DNA of 47,348 nucleotides from an uncultured Eubacteriales bacterium (GCA_902778995.1 CACYZW010000058.1:1-47348), one strand, 5' to 3'; shown: positions 7,563 to 16,320, numbered from the stretch's first letter. The notes: generated by a model from the sequence alone, not told the origin. A program made the numbers and translations.

Positions 7563-9317
7563 ATGAAGAAGCTGCTTTCAATCCTGCTGGCTGTCGCGCT
7601 GCTGGCGCTGGGCTTCGCGCTGGCCGAGGGCGACAGGGTCACGGCCAGGGGCGTGGGCCAGGGCATCGACGGCGACGTCGTGGTACAGGTGGAGGCCGAC
7701 GCGGGGACCATCTATGCCGTCGAGGTTGTGGAACACAACGAGACCGAGGGCATCGGCACGGTGGCTGTGGAGAAGCTGCCCGGGGCCATCGTCGCGGCCA
7801 ACAGCATCGCCGTGGACGCCATCGCCGGCGCGACCGTGACCAGCAACGCCATCAAGGACGCCGTCCGGCAGGCGCTGACCGACGCGGGCATCGATCCCGC
7901 GCCCTTCGAGGTCGCCCCCGAGGCTGCGGCCCCGGCGGAAAAGACCGCCGAGACGCTGGAATGCGACGTGGTGATCGTCGGCGCGGGCGGCGCGGGCCTG
8001 ACCGCCGCCGTGCGGGCCACCCAGGAGGGCGCGAAGGTGCTGGTGTTGGAGAAGATGCCCTTCGTGGGCGGCAACAGCCTGAAGGCCTCCGGCGGCATGA
8101 ACTGCGCGGACACCAAGTTCCAGGCGGCAGCCGACATCACCGACAGCGGCGTGCCGGAATTCATCGAGGACACCATGAACGGCGGCCACGGCATCAACGA
8201 CCTGGCGCTGGTCACCACCATGGCCGAGAACAGCGCCGAGGCGGTGGAATGGCTGGAGACCATCGGCGCGCCCCTGCCCAAGGTGGCGGCCACAGGCGGC
8301 ACCGTTCACAAGTACCTGCACTCTCCCGAGGACGGCAGCCCCGTGGGCGCGTTCCTGGTGGCGAAGCTCAGCGAGGAGGCGGAGAAGCAGGGCATCGAGA
8401 TCATGCTGAACACCACCGCCACCGAGATCATCATGTCCGACGGCGTGGCCGTGGGTGTGAAGGCCGAGGACGCCGGGCACGATTACACCGTCAACGCCAG
8501 GGCCGTGGTGCTGGCCACCGGCGGCTTCGGCGCCAACTTTGACATGATGTGCGCTTACAACCCGAGCCTCGCCAACGCCGTGACCACCAACCATCCCGGC
8601 GCGACCGGCGACGGCATCCTGATGGCCGAGGCCGTGGGCGCGGCCACCGTGGATATGGCGCAGATACAGCTGCATCCCACCGTGTACCAGGCCACCAGCA
8701 TGCTGGTCTCCGAGAAGATGCGCTCCCTGGGCGCGATACTGGTAAACCAGGAGGGCAAGCGCTTCACCAACGACCTGGCCACCCGCGACGCCGTCTCCGC
8801 GGCGGAGCTGGAGCAGACCGGCGGCTACGCCTGGATCGTGTTCGACCAGAACCTGGTGGACAACAACAAGTCGGCCAAGCAGTACATCGAGCAGGGCATG
8901 GCGGTTCAGGGCGATACCTATGAAGCGCTGGCCAAGGCGATGAACGTGGACGAGGCCGCCTTCGTCGAGACCATGGACACCTGGAACGCGGCGGTGGCCG
9001 CGGGCGAGGACGCGGAATTCGGCCGCAACAACGGCATGGACGCCGACCTGTCCACCGCGCCCTTCTACGCGATTCAGATCGCACCGGGCATCCACCACAC
9101 CATGGGCGGCGTGAAGATCGACGTCAGGACCGAGGTCATCAGCACCGAAGGCCAGCCGATCCCGGGGCTGTACGCCGCAGGCGAGGTCACCGGCGGCGTC
9201 CACGGCGGCAACCGCATCGGCGGCAACGCCGTGTGCGATTTCGTGGTATTCGGCCGCATCGCCGGCGCGAACGCCGCAGCTTACGCCGGCGCGGAGGCGG
9301 TTGCCCCCGCCGCGTAG
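7563..9317 (+). CDS. Secreted FMN/FAD fumarate-reductase-like flavoprotein
   Basis: The product is 584 residues. A signal peptide (about residues 1-21, ALLALGFALA then EGD) has no lipobox cysteine, so it is exported and probably released or held by partners. Residues 30-100 are an FMN-binding domain ending in AGATVTSNAI, where Thr93 fits the SGAT-x-T site for covalent FMN attachment by ApbE. From about 135 there is an FAD_binding_2 domain (VVIVGAGGAGLTAA) of the fumarate reductase/urocanate reductase family. GGVHGGNRIGGNA near the end and KRFTNDLATRD are substrate-site regions; the arginine in LATRD fits the proton-donor arginine of fumarate reductases. Relatives reduce fumarate, urocanate or cinnamate-type acceptors outside the cell; the acceptor here is not known. 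GGAGGGGG lies 5 bases before the ATG. Confidence 0.88.
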   Translation: MKKLLSILLAVALLALGFALAEGDRVTARGVGQGIDGDVVVQVEADAGTIYAVEVVEHNETEGIGTVAVEKLPGAIVAANSIAVDAIAGATVTSNAIKDAVRQALTDAGIDPAPFEVAPEAAAPAEKTAETLECDVVIVGAGGAGLTAAVRATQEGAKVLVLEKMPFVGGNSLKASGGMNCADTKFQAAADITDSGVPEFIEDTMNGGHGINDLALVTTMAENSAEAVEWLETIGAPLPKVAATGGTVHKYLHSPEDGSPVGAFLVAKLSEEAEKQGIEIMLNTTATEIIMSDGVAVGVKAEDAGHDYTVNARAVVLATGGFGANFDMMCAYNPSLANAVTTNHPGATGDGILMAEAVGAATVDMAQIQLHPTVYQATSMLVSEKMRSLGAILVNQEGKRFTNDLATRDAVSAAELEQTGGYAWIVFDQNLVDNNKSAKQYIEQGMAVQGDTYEALAKAMNVDEAAFVETMDTWNAAVAAGEDAEFGRNNGMDADLSTAPFYAIQIAPGIHHTMGGVKIDVRTEVISTEGQPIPGLYAAGEVTGGVHGGNRIGGNAVCDFVVFGRIAGANAAAYAGAEAVAPAA

Positions 9318-9330
9318 GATGCTGCGATTC

Positions 9331-9364
9331 CCCGAAAGGCCGCCCGCAAGGGCGGCCTTTCGGG
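9331..9364 (+). terminator. Strong hairpin after the flavin reductase
   Basis: A perfect 15-bp stem (CCCGAAAGGCCGCCC and its complement) with loop GCAA starts 14 bp after the stop codon. There is no clear U-run, so it may act as a terminator or as a 3' stabilising hairpin. Confidence 0.65.
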
Positions 9365-9378
9365 TGAAGGGATAAATA

Positions 9379-9405
9379 CTGACTTGTCGCTTCCCGCCAA
9401 ATCAG
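9379..9405 (+). repeat. Palindrome CTGACTTG...CAAATCAG upstream of the tldD promoter
   Basis: A 27-base imperfect palindrome closely similar to the one at 12469-12496. Both lie 10-50 bases upstream of a promoter and are followed by a TTCCC-containing stretch. Confidence 0.45.
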
Positions 9406-9418
9406 ATTTTCCCTTCCC

Positions 9419-9447
9419 TTGTAAAACCCAACCATCCGTGGTACAAT
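9419..9447 (+). promoter_or_regulatory. Promoter of tldD-tldE
   Basis: TTGTAA, 17 bases, TACAAT, about 35 bases before the tldD start. Confidence 0.55.
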
Positions 9448-9482
9448 ACTCCCATAATCAAAACCTCAAAGGAGAAACGCCT

Positions 9483-10865
9483 ATGATTCTCAAATCAACC
9501 GCCGAACTGGTTCTGGCCGCAGCGCTGAAGACCGGCGGCGATTTTGCCGAGCTGTTCTGCGAGGACCGGCGCAGCGGCGGCATGGGCCTGGTGGACGGCC
9601 ATGTGGAGAACGCCTCCACCGCGCGCAGGCACGGCGCGGGCATCCGCGTCTACAATGGCCTGAACAGCGTCTACGTCCACACCAACGATACAAGCCTAAC
9701 CGGGCTGCTGTCCGCCGCGCGCAAGGCGGCGGACGCGGTCAGCGGCAGCGGTGAGGTGGGCGATATCCACCTGACCCGCTCCGTGGAAGCGAACGTCCAT
9801 CCGATCAAGGCCCTGCCCATGGACGTGGCCGGGGCGCGCAAGGCGAAGCTGCTTCGGGATATGGACCTTGCGGCCCGGGCGGTGTCGCCCGAAATTCACC
9901 AGTTGCGGGCGAACCTGATTTACTGGGACAGCGACGTGGTGATCGCCAACAGCGAGGGGCTGTTCACCGGCGACCGGCGGGTTTATACCCGCATGGCCTG
10001 CTCGGCGGTGGCCGAGGGCGGCGGGGAGAGCCAGTCGGGCAGCGCGTCCCCCGGCGCCATGATGGGCTTCGAGCTGTTCGAGGGCCGCGTGGACGTGGCG
10101 GCGCAGGCGCGGATCGCGGCCGAACGGGCCGTGACCATGCTCCACGCCGAGCCCTGCCCAGCGGGCGTCATGCCCGTGGTGATCGACGGCGGCTTTGGCG
10201 GCGTGATCTTCCACGAGGCCTGCGGCCATTCCCTGGAGGCCCAGGCCGTGGCCTTCGGCAATTCCGAATTTGCGGGCAAGCTGGGGGAGCGGGTCGCCTC
10301 GCCCATCGTCACCGCCGTGGACGACGGCACGTTGCCCGGCGAATGGGGCAGCCTGAACATCGACGACGAGGGCACCCCCACCACCCGGCTGGTGCTGATC
10401 AAGGACGGCGTGCTGATCAACTATATGGTGGACCGGCTGAACGGACGGCGCATGAACATGGCGCCTACCGGCTCCGGGCGACGCCAGGACTACACCTACG
10501 CCCCGACCTCCCGCATGCGCAACACCTATATCGCCGCCGGCAGCGACGACGAGGCGGAGATCATCGCCACCTGCGGCGACGGCCTGTACGCCAAGAGCAT
10601 GGGCGGGGGCAGCGTGAACCCCGTCACCGGCGAATTCAACTTCGCCGTGGCCGAGGGCTGGCTGATCAGGGACGGCAGGGTGGACCGGCCCGTTCGCGGC
10701 GCGACCCTGATCGGCAGGGGCGCGGAGGTTCTGAAGAAGATCGATCGCGTGGGCGGCAGGATGTGGATGGCCCAGGGCATGTGCGGGGCCTCCAGCGGCT
10801 CGATTCCCACCAACGTGGGCCAGCCGATGATACGCGTGACCGACATGACGGTGGGAGGTCGATGA
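9483..10865 (+). CDS. tldD: Metalloprotease subunit TldD
   Basis: A 460-residue cytosolic protein, the zinc-bearing half of the TldD/TldE heterodimer. The metal site is HEACGH (His244, Glu245, His249) in VIFHEACGHSLEAQA. The C-terminal part keeps the family's GGGSVNPVTGEFNF and CGASSGSIPTNVGQP regions. TldD/E trims unfolded peptides and matures some ribosomally made peptides in other bacteria. AAAGGAG lies 8 bases before the ATG at 9483. The stop codon overlaps the tldE start by 4 bases (ATGA), which implies coupled translation. Confidence 0.93.
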   Translation: MILKSTAELVLAAALKTGGDFAELFCEDRRSGGMGLVDGHVENASTARRHGAGIRVYNGLNSVYVHTNDTSLTGLLSAARKAADAVSGSGEVGDIHLTRSVEANVHPIKALPMDVAGARKAKLLRDMDLAARAVSPEIHQLRANLIYWDSDVVIANSEGLFTGDRRVYTRMACSAVAEGGGESQSGSASPGAMMGFELFEGRVDVAAQARIAAERAVTMLHAEPCPAGVMPVVIDGGFGGVIFHEACGHSLEAQAVAFGNSEFAGKLGERVASPIVTAVDDGTLPGEWGSLNIDDEGTPTTRLVLIKDGVLINYMVDRLNGRRMNMAPTGSGRRQDYTYAPTSRMRNTYIAAGSDDEAEIIATCGDGLYAKSMGGGSVNPVTGEFNFAVAEGWLIRDGRVDRPVRGATLIGRGAEVLKKIDRVGGRMWMAQGMCGASSGSIPTNVGQPMIRVTDMTVGGR

Positions 10866-12232
10866 GCATGGACAGGAACGAATTCATCAACAGGCTGTTT
10901 GAACGGGCCCGCGAAAAGGCGGGCGATGCCCCGGATTTCGCCTGCGAGGCCTGCTTCGGCAGCAACGAGAGCTTCGAGGTTCAGGTGAAGAACGGCGAAA
11001 TCTACCAATATAACGTCTCCGGGGGCGGCGGTCTGGGCTTCCGGGTGCTGTTGGGCGGCAAAATGGGCTATGCCTCCACCCAGATCATGGACGAGGACGC
11101 CGTTGACATGCTGGTGGACGGGGCGTTGGAGAACGCCGCCGTGGTGGAGAGCGAGGACCGGCAGTTCCTGTTCGCGGGCAGCGAGCGCTATCCCGAGCTG
11201 AAGCTGTACGAGCCCCGGCTGGACGACATTGACGCGGCTCAAAAGATCGAAATGGCCCGGGAGCTGGAACGGCTGACCCTGGCCCAGGACAAGCGCATCG
11301 TCCAGGTGGAGGACTGCGCCGTGTTTTCGGAACGGGCCGAGAGCGCCATCGTGAATACGCTGGGCCTGAACGTATCCACCCGGGGGAACCTGATGGGCGG
11401 CTATGTCGGCGCCGTCGCCCGGGACGGCGAGAAGGTGAACACCGGCTTCAAGCTGTTCTTCACCATGAATCCGGACGAGATCGACCTGGAGAAGGTCGCG
11501 CAGACAGCGGCCCGGGAGGCGCTTTCGGGGCTGGAGGCTGAACGCGCGCCCTCCGGCAGCTATCGGACGCTGCTCAGAAACGACGCGGCGGGCGCGCTGC
11601 TGGCGACCTTCAGCGGCGTGTTTTCCGCAGACAACGCCCAGCGGGGCCTGTCCCGGCTGAACGGGCGGGAGGGGGAGGCCGTCGCCGCCGCCTGCGTGAC
11701 GCTGAAGGACGATCCCCATCGCCCCGGCAGCGCCTCCTCCACGCCCTTCGACGGCGAGGGCGTGGCCACTGCGCCCAAGGCCGTGATCCAAAATGGCAAA
11801 CTGACCACGCTGCTGCACAACCTGAAAACCGCCCACAAGCAGGGCGTAACCACCACCGCCAACGCCTCCCGGGCAGGCTATGCCGCGCCGGTGGGCGTCG
11901 CGCCGACCAACTTCTTCTTTGAACCCACCGACACCGACTTCGACGGCATGCTTGCAAAGCTGGGCGACGGCCTGCTGATCACGGATCTGCAGGGCATGCA
12001 CGCCGGGGCGAATCCCATCACCGGCGATTTTTCGCTGGCGGCGAAGGGCTTCAGGGTGCGGGACGGCAGGGTGGCCGAGGCTGTCAACCAGATCACCGTG
12101 GCCGGGAATTTCTACGAGCTGCTCATGGGCGTCGAGGCCGTGGGCGGCGACCTGGAATTTCATGCGCCTGGCGGCAGCTGCTTCGGCAGCCCGAGCCTGC
12201 TGGTGACGGCCCTGAGCGTGGCGGGCGCGTGA
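10862..12232 (+). CDS. tldE: Metalloprotease subunit TldE (PmbA)
   Basis: A 456-residue paralogue of TldD without the HExxxH site, as expected for the non-catalytic partner. Family marks near the C terminus are LQGMHAGANPITGDFSLAAK and FGSPSLLV. The start overlaps the tldD stop (ATGA), so the two proteins are made together for a 1:1 complex. No precursor peptide or RiPP gene is seen beside the pair, so a housekeeping role is more likely than a dedicated maturation role. Confidence 0.92.
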   Translation: MSMDRNEFINRLFERAREKAGDAPDFACEACFGSNESFEVQVKNGEIYQYNVSGGGGLGFRVLLGGKMGYASTQIMDEDAVDMLVDGALENAAVVESEDRQFLFAGSERYPELKLYEPRLDDIDAAQKIEMARELERLTLAQDKRIVQVEDCAVFSERAESAIVNTLGLNVSTRGNLMGGYVGAVARDGEKVNTGFKLFFTMNPDEIDLEKVAQTAAREALSGLEAERAPSGSYRTLLRNDAAGALLATFSGVFSADNAQRGLSRLNGREGEAVAAACVTLKDDPHRPGSASSTPFDGEGVATAPKAVIQNGKLTTLLHNLKTAHKQGVTTTANASRAGYAAPVGVAPTNFFFEPTDTDFDGMLAKLGDGLLITDLQGMHAGANPITGDFSLAAKGFRVRDGRVAEAVNQITVAGNFYELLMGVEAVGGDLEFHAPGGSCFGSPSLLVTALSVAGA

Positions 12233-12240
12233 AGAAAAAT

Positions 12241-12467
12241 GGGGAATTGGGAATTGGGAATGGGGAATGGGGAATTGGGAATGGGGAATGGAGAATTAGG
12301 AATGGTAGTGTCCTAAAGGAATAGCTACGCGTTGCAAATCCTTCGGATTTGTTTTGATCCAAGGAAATGCCGCAGGGTTCGACGCCTCGCATTCCCCTTT
12401 AATCAAAGAAATCCGTCAGGATTTCAACATGAATTCTTCATTTCTCATCCCTCATTCCTCATTTAAC
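12241..12467 (+). repeat. Heptamer-armed palindromic element with two hairpins
   Basis: Positions 12241-12303 are nine perfect 7-base units of the form NGGGAAT. A hairpin CAAATCC-TTC-GGATTTG follows (12335-12351), then a 50-60 base centre, a second hairpin GAAATCC-N4-GGATTTC (12408-12425), and heptamers ATTCTTC, ATTTCTC, ATCCCTC, ATTCCTC (12433-12460). The right heptamers are complementary to the left ones, and the two inner hairpin segments are inverted copies (TTTTGAT and ATCAAAG outside them). No credible reading frame is present. The element at 32038 has the same order of parts. Confidence 0.75.
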
Positions 12468-12468
12468 A

Positions 12469-12496
12469 CTGATTTGCCGCCATCGCGACAAATCAG
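12469..12496 (+). repeat. Palindrome CTGATTTG...CAAATCAG upstream of a promoter
   Basis: A 28-base hairpin with 12-base arms, one mismatch and loop CATC. It is related to the palindrome at 9379. Confidence 0.5.
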
Positions 12497-12541
12497 CGTT
12501 CCCGGTCTAATTATTGTCCACAAATCCTCCTACCGCTGTCC

Positions 12542-12570
12542 TTGCCTGCGGTGTGTCCCTGGCTTATAAT
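12542..12570 (+). promoter_or_regulatory. Promoter of the Big_2 surface protein
   Basis: TTGCCT, 17 bases, TATAAT (perfect -10), about 37 bases before the ATG. Confidence 0.65.
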
Positions 12571-12606
12571 GTCAGCACACAATGGGATGTATGGGAGGAA
12601 TTACTT

Positions 12607-13815
12607 ATGAAGTACCGCTGGATTGCGCGGATGCTGGTGCTTGCGCTGGCGCTGGCCTCCGTGGTGGGCATCGCGGGCGTCACCGTGGCCGAGAGCTTCG
12701 GACAGACGCCCTCCACAAGCGTGACCCTGGGCAAGGGTGAGACCTGGAAGGCCGATACGACGTTCATATTGGCAACCGAGGGACTGGTCCTGAAATACAA
12801 GTCCGACAATCCAAAGGTGGCAGTGGTCGGCGACGACGGGGTCGTCACCGCCCTGCGCCCGGGCAAGGCCAACATCGGCATCGGCTACGACCAGACGCTG
12901 CTGGGCGTGTGCAAAGTGACCGTAATCGCCGCGCCGAAGCGCATCAGGCTGTCCGAAAGCAAGGCCGTGCTCTCCGTGGGCGACGTCAAGGTATTGACGG
13001 CGGAGCTGTCCAAGCGCTCCGCATCGGCAGTGACCTTCTCCAGCAGCAACGAGAAGGTCGCCACGGTGGACGCCGAGGGCTGTGTGACTGCCGTGGCCGG
13101 GGGCAAGGCCACCATCACCGCTAAGACCTTCAACGATAAGACGGCGGAGTGCGACATCTACGTGCTGGGCGGCAAGGCGCCCACCACGCTGAGCCTGAAC
13201 GTTCCCGAGGTGGACATCCAGGTGGGGGAGACCTTCAAGCTGGCTCCCAGCGTGGACGAGGGCAGCGACGCCTTCTATCGGTATGCTTCGCAGGATAAAA
13301 AGATCGCCCGGGTGGACGCCGAGGGCGTGATTACCGGCATGCGCAAGGGCAGCACCAGCGTGGCGGTCAAGACCCACAACGGCCTCATTCAGGCGGTGAC
13401 GGTAAACGTGAAGCCCCGGCTCAGGGAGGTCTATGGCTGCCTGACCAACGACCCCGCCACCTTCACGCAGTACGCCCGGAAGCTGTCGCTGGAGCGGCAG
13501 GATGACGCGCCCGCCGGCTCGGTGATCTGCCAGAACGGCGAAATCGCGCTGTCCATGACGGCGAACAGCTGCGCCGTGGCGCTGAACGCCGTCGCGAACC
13601 CCAGGTATTGCATACAGGGCATCGACGTCTCCATGAAGCCCGAGAATGCCGCGGCGAAGCTGATCGCCAACGGCTGGGCGCTGACCGGCACCAAGGCCAC
13701 GGACGGCGTGGAGCAGCGCGCCTTCACCAGGGCCGGCGACAGCTCCCATTTCATCGCCATCGCCACCGCCGACGGCACGACGATTCAGGGCATACTCGCC
13801 CAGTGGACGTGGTAA
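12607..13815 (+). CDS. Secreted protein with bacterial Ig-like (Big_2) domains
   Basis: A 402-residue exported protein. The signal peptide (MKYRWIARMLVLALALASVV, cut after about residue 28) is followed by three repeats of the Big_2 type: about 35-115, 117-197 and 198-280. Marks are VAVVGDDGVVTALRPGKANI, VATVDAEGCVTAVAGGKATI and IARVDAEGVITGMRKGSTSV. The last 110 residues form an unassigned domain. Big_2 domains are adhesion or spacer modules at the cell surface. There is no LPxTG or other obvious anchor. GGGAGG lies 8 bases before the ATG. It ends about 40 bp before the branching enzyme gene and may be read with it. Confidence 0.8.
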   Translation: MKYRWIARMLVLALALASVVGIAGVTVAESFGQTPSTSVTLGKGETWKADTTFILATEGLVLKYKSDNPKVAVVGDDGVVTALRPGKANIGIGYDQTLLGVCKVTVIAAPKRIRLSESKAVLSVGDVKVLTAELSKRSASAVTFSSSNEKVATVDAEGCVTAVAGGKATITAKTFNDKTAECDIYVLGGKAPTTLSLNVPEVDIQVGETFKLAPSVDEGSDAFYRYASQDKKIARVDAEGVITGMRKGSTSVAVKTHNGLIQAVTVNVKPRLREVYGCLTNDPATFTQYARKLSLERQDDAPAGSVICQNGEIALSMTANSCAVALNAVANPRYCIQGIDVSMKPENAAAKLIANGWALTGTKATDGVEQRAFTRAGDSSHFIAIATADGTTIQGILAQWTW

Positions 13816-13854
13816 TCTACCTCCAAAATATAAACCTGCAAAGGTGGTTTTTGA

Positions 13855-15873
13855 ATGATTCACGTGGATAACGCCGTGTGGCTGCTGATCGAAAAGGATC
13901 CGTGGCTGAATCCCCAGGCCGGGGATATACGGATGCACCTCGATCGCTACAACGACACGCGCTGGCACTTGGCCGGTGAGGGCAGCATAGTTGACTTCGC
14001 CAACGGCCATCACTATTTTGGCTTCCACCGCACCGATACGGGCTGGGTGTTCCGCGACTGGCTGCCCGGCGCGGACGCCGTGTGGCTGAAGGGCGATTTC
14101 AACGACTGGGAGCCCTTCGATCATCCGCTGACCGCCATCGGCAACGGCGTGTGGGAGATCGAGCTGGAGGGCGCGGACGCCCTGAAGCACGGCCAGTTCG
14201 TCAAGCTGATGGTCGGCAGGGACGGGAACAGCTTCGAGCGGCTTCCCGCCTGGATCACCCGCTGCGTGCTGGATCACTCCACCGAGACGCTCTGCGGCCA
14301 GATCTGGATGCCCGACGAACCCTTCCAATGGACCGACGGGGATTTCTACGGCAAAAAGCGCCCCGACTCCCCGATGATCTACGAAGCCCACATCGGCATG
14401 GCCCAGGAGGAGGCCCGGGTGGGCACCTACCGGGAATTCGCCGACGAGACCCTGGATTGGATCAAGTACGCGGGCTATAACACCATACAGCTGATGGCGA
14501 TACAGGAGCACCCCTACTATGCCTCCTTCGGTTATCAGGTGACCAACTTCTTCGCGCCCTCCCACCGCTACGGTACGCCGGAGGATTTGAAGTATCTGAT
14601 CAACAAGGCCCACGGCATGGGCATTTCCGTGCTGCTGGACGTGGTGCACAGCCACGCCTGCCCGAACCTGGGCGAGGGCCTGAACCAGCTGGACGGCACC
14701 GACGACCAGTATTTCCTCTACGGCGGCCGGGGCTGGCATGAGGCCTGGAAGACACGCGTGTTCGACTACGGCAAGTACGAGGTGCTGCATTTCCTGCTGT
14801 CCAACCTGAAATACTGGCAGGAGGAATTCCACTTCGACGGCTTCCGCTTCGACGGCGTCACCAGCATGATGTATGAAAATCACGGCATGGAAGCCTTCGA
14901 CAACTACGACAAGTATTTCTCGATGAATACCAACGTTGACGGCCGCGTGTATTTGATGCTGGCCAACGAACTGATCCACGGCTACAATGAAAAGGCCATG
15001 ACCGTGGCCGAGGACATGAGCGGCTTCCCCGGCATGTGCCTGCCGTTGGAATACGGCGGCGTGGGCTTCGATTACCGCCTGGCCATGGGCGTGCCGGACA
15101 TGTGGATCAAGCTGGTGAAGGATCAGATGCAGGAAGACTGGAACATGCACTACATCTGGCACGAGATCACCGGCTGCCGCCCTGGCGAGATGGCCATCGC
15201 CTACGCCGAATCCCACGACCAGGCGCTGGTGGGCGACAAGTCGCTGATCTTCCGCATGGCTGACGCGGAGATGTACACCGGCATGATGAAGGACTACCAC
15301 AGCCCGAGCATGGATCGCGCCATCGACATGCACAAGCTGATCCGCTTCCTGACCTGCGCACTGGCCCCCAACGGCTATCTGAACTTCATCGGCAACGAAT
15401 TCGGCCATCCCGAATGGGTGGATTTCCCAAGGGAGGGCAACAACTGGAGCTATCACTACGCCCGCCGCCAGTGGTCACTGGTGAAGAGCACGGATTATAA
15501 GTATGAGTGGCTGGCGAACTTTGACCGCGCCATGACCTTCCTCATCAACACCTTCCACATTCACTGCGCCGGCCCCGCCGAAAGCCTGTGGCTGGACAAC
15601 GAGAAGAAGCTGATGATATTTGCCCGGGGCGGCCTGCTGTTCGCCTTCAACCTGCACCCCACCTGGTCGCAGGAGGACGTGTTCATCAGCTGCCGGGTGA
15701 CCGGTCCCGGACGCTATCGCGTGGTGTTTTCCAGCGACGAAGCGCCCTACGGCGGCCAGTCCCGCATCAGCACCGAGACCGTCTACCGCGCCGAGGACAC
15801 GGAATTCGGCCTCGGCTTCAGGCTCTATCTGCCCTGCCGCACCGCTGTGGCGCTGGAAAAGGTGGAGAGCTGA
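13855..15873 (+). CDS. glgB: 1,4-alpha-glucan (glycogen) branching enzyme, GH13_8-like
   Basis: This 672-residue cytosolic enzyme makes alpha-1,6 branches in glycogen. An N-terminal carbohydrate-binding module (VFRDWLPGADAVWLKGDFN) leads into the GH13 barrel. Catalytic residues are visible: nucleophile Asp333 in FDGFRFDGVTSM, acid/base Glu386 in TVAEDMSG and Asp455 in ESHDQAL. The sequence (SVLLDVVHSHA, YLMLANEL, FIGNEFGHPEW) resembles the eukaryote-type GH13_8 group more than E. coli GlgB. No other glycogen genes are beside it. AAAGGTGG lies 8-10 bases before the ATG. Confidence 0.92.
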   Translation: MIHVDNAVWLLIEKDPWLNPQAGDIRMHLDRYNDTRWHLAGEGSIVDFANGHHYFGFHRTDTGWVFRDWLPGADAVWLKGDFNDWEPFDHPLTAIGNGVWEIELEGADALKHGQFVKLMVGRDGNSFERLPAWITRCVLDHSTETLCGQIWMPDEPFQWTDGDFYGKKRPDSPMIYEAHIGMAQEEARVGTYREFADETLDWIKYAGYNTIQLMAIQEHPYYASFGYQVTNFFAPSHRYGTPEDLKYLINKAHGMGISVLLDVVHSHACPNLGEGLNQLDGTDDQYFLYGGRGWHEAWKTRVFDYGKYEVLHFLLSNLKYWQEEFHFDGFRFDGVTSMMYENHGMEAFDNYDKYFSMNTNVDGRVYLMLANELIHGYNEKAMTVAEDMSGFPGMCLPLEYGGVGFDYRLAMGVPDMWIKLVKDQMQEDWNMHYIWHEITGCRPGEMAIAYAESHDQALVGDKSLIFRMADAEMYTGMMKDYHSPSMDRAIDMHKLIRFLTCALAPNGYLNFIGNEFGHPEWVDFPREGNNWSYHYARRQWSLVKSTDYKYEWLANFDRAMTFLINTFHIHCAGPAESLWLDNEKKLMIFARGGLLFAFNLHPTWSQEDVFISCRVTGPGRYRVVFSSDEAPYGGQSRISTETVYRAEDTEFGLGFRLYLPCRTAVALEKVES

Positions 15874-15925
15874 TCGACGCCGATGCGCCATTGCCGATAA
15901 AAACATGCCGGTAAAGCCGACATGT

Positions 15926-15981
15926 CATACCGCTGACAAACCCTGCATCCGTATGAGAATGCAGGGTTTGCCAGTGGTATG
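15926..15981 (+). other. Long hairpin downstream of the branching enzyme
   Basis: Two 23-base arms (15926-15948 and 15959-15981) pair with one A-C mismatch and one G-T wobble around a 10-base loop. It starts about 50 bp after glgB. No U-run follows, so it is a poor terminator but a stable RNA structure. Confidence 0.55.
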
Positions 15982-16033
15982 AAGGCCCTGTAAACGAGCG
16001 CCCCGGATTTCGGTTGTGTTGCTGAACCTCCTC

Positions 16034-16118
16034 TTAAGGAAATGCCGCACAATGCTCATGGCGCATTAACGGCTGAATTTCAGCCGCTTGCTGCCTGCTG
16101 ATTTCTTGACTTGCCGCC
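16034..16118 (-). repeat. 85-bp intergenic repeat, left inverted copy
   Basis: Read on the minus strand it runs GGCGGCAAGTCAAGAAATCA, then the 17-base palindrome of CGGCTGAA and its complement around a central A, then a GCATTGTGCGGCATTTCC tail. The copy at 18251 lies in the opposite orientation on the other side of the macrodomain-sirtuin pair. Confidence 0.8.
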
Positions 16119-16291
16119 AGCAAGCCTTCGAAATCTGCAGTTTGCAATCGACTAAAATTCATCTCGTTACTGCACGACTCGATTATGCCATAAGCACAGA
16201 GATAACCGAGTACTTTCATCCCCGTTTTCCGTCGATCCAGACATGGTGTTCAGTATAATCCCGTTGTTTTGAAAAATATATGATGTAACTA

Positions 16292-16320
16292 TTGACATTA
16301 CAACACATGCGTGCTATATT
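16292..16320 (+). promoter_or_regulatory. Promoter of the macrodomain-sirtuin operon
   Basis: TTGACA, 17 bases, TATATT, in an AT-rich stretch unlike the surrounding DNA. The predicted leader is about 165 bases. The remainder of 16119-16491 holds no gene; complementary CACGCTG (about 16383) and CAGCGTG (about 16446) could fold the leader. Confidence 0.65.

Noticed and set aside
12601..15456. A 951-codon minus-strand frame opposite the Big_2 and branching enzyme genes
   Set aside because: It spans two real genes and an intergenic region and has the composition of an antisense shadow.
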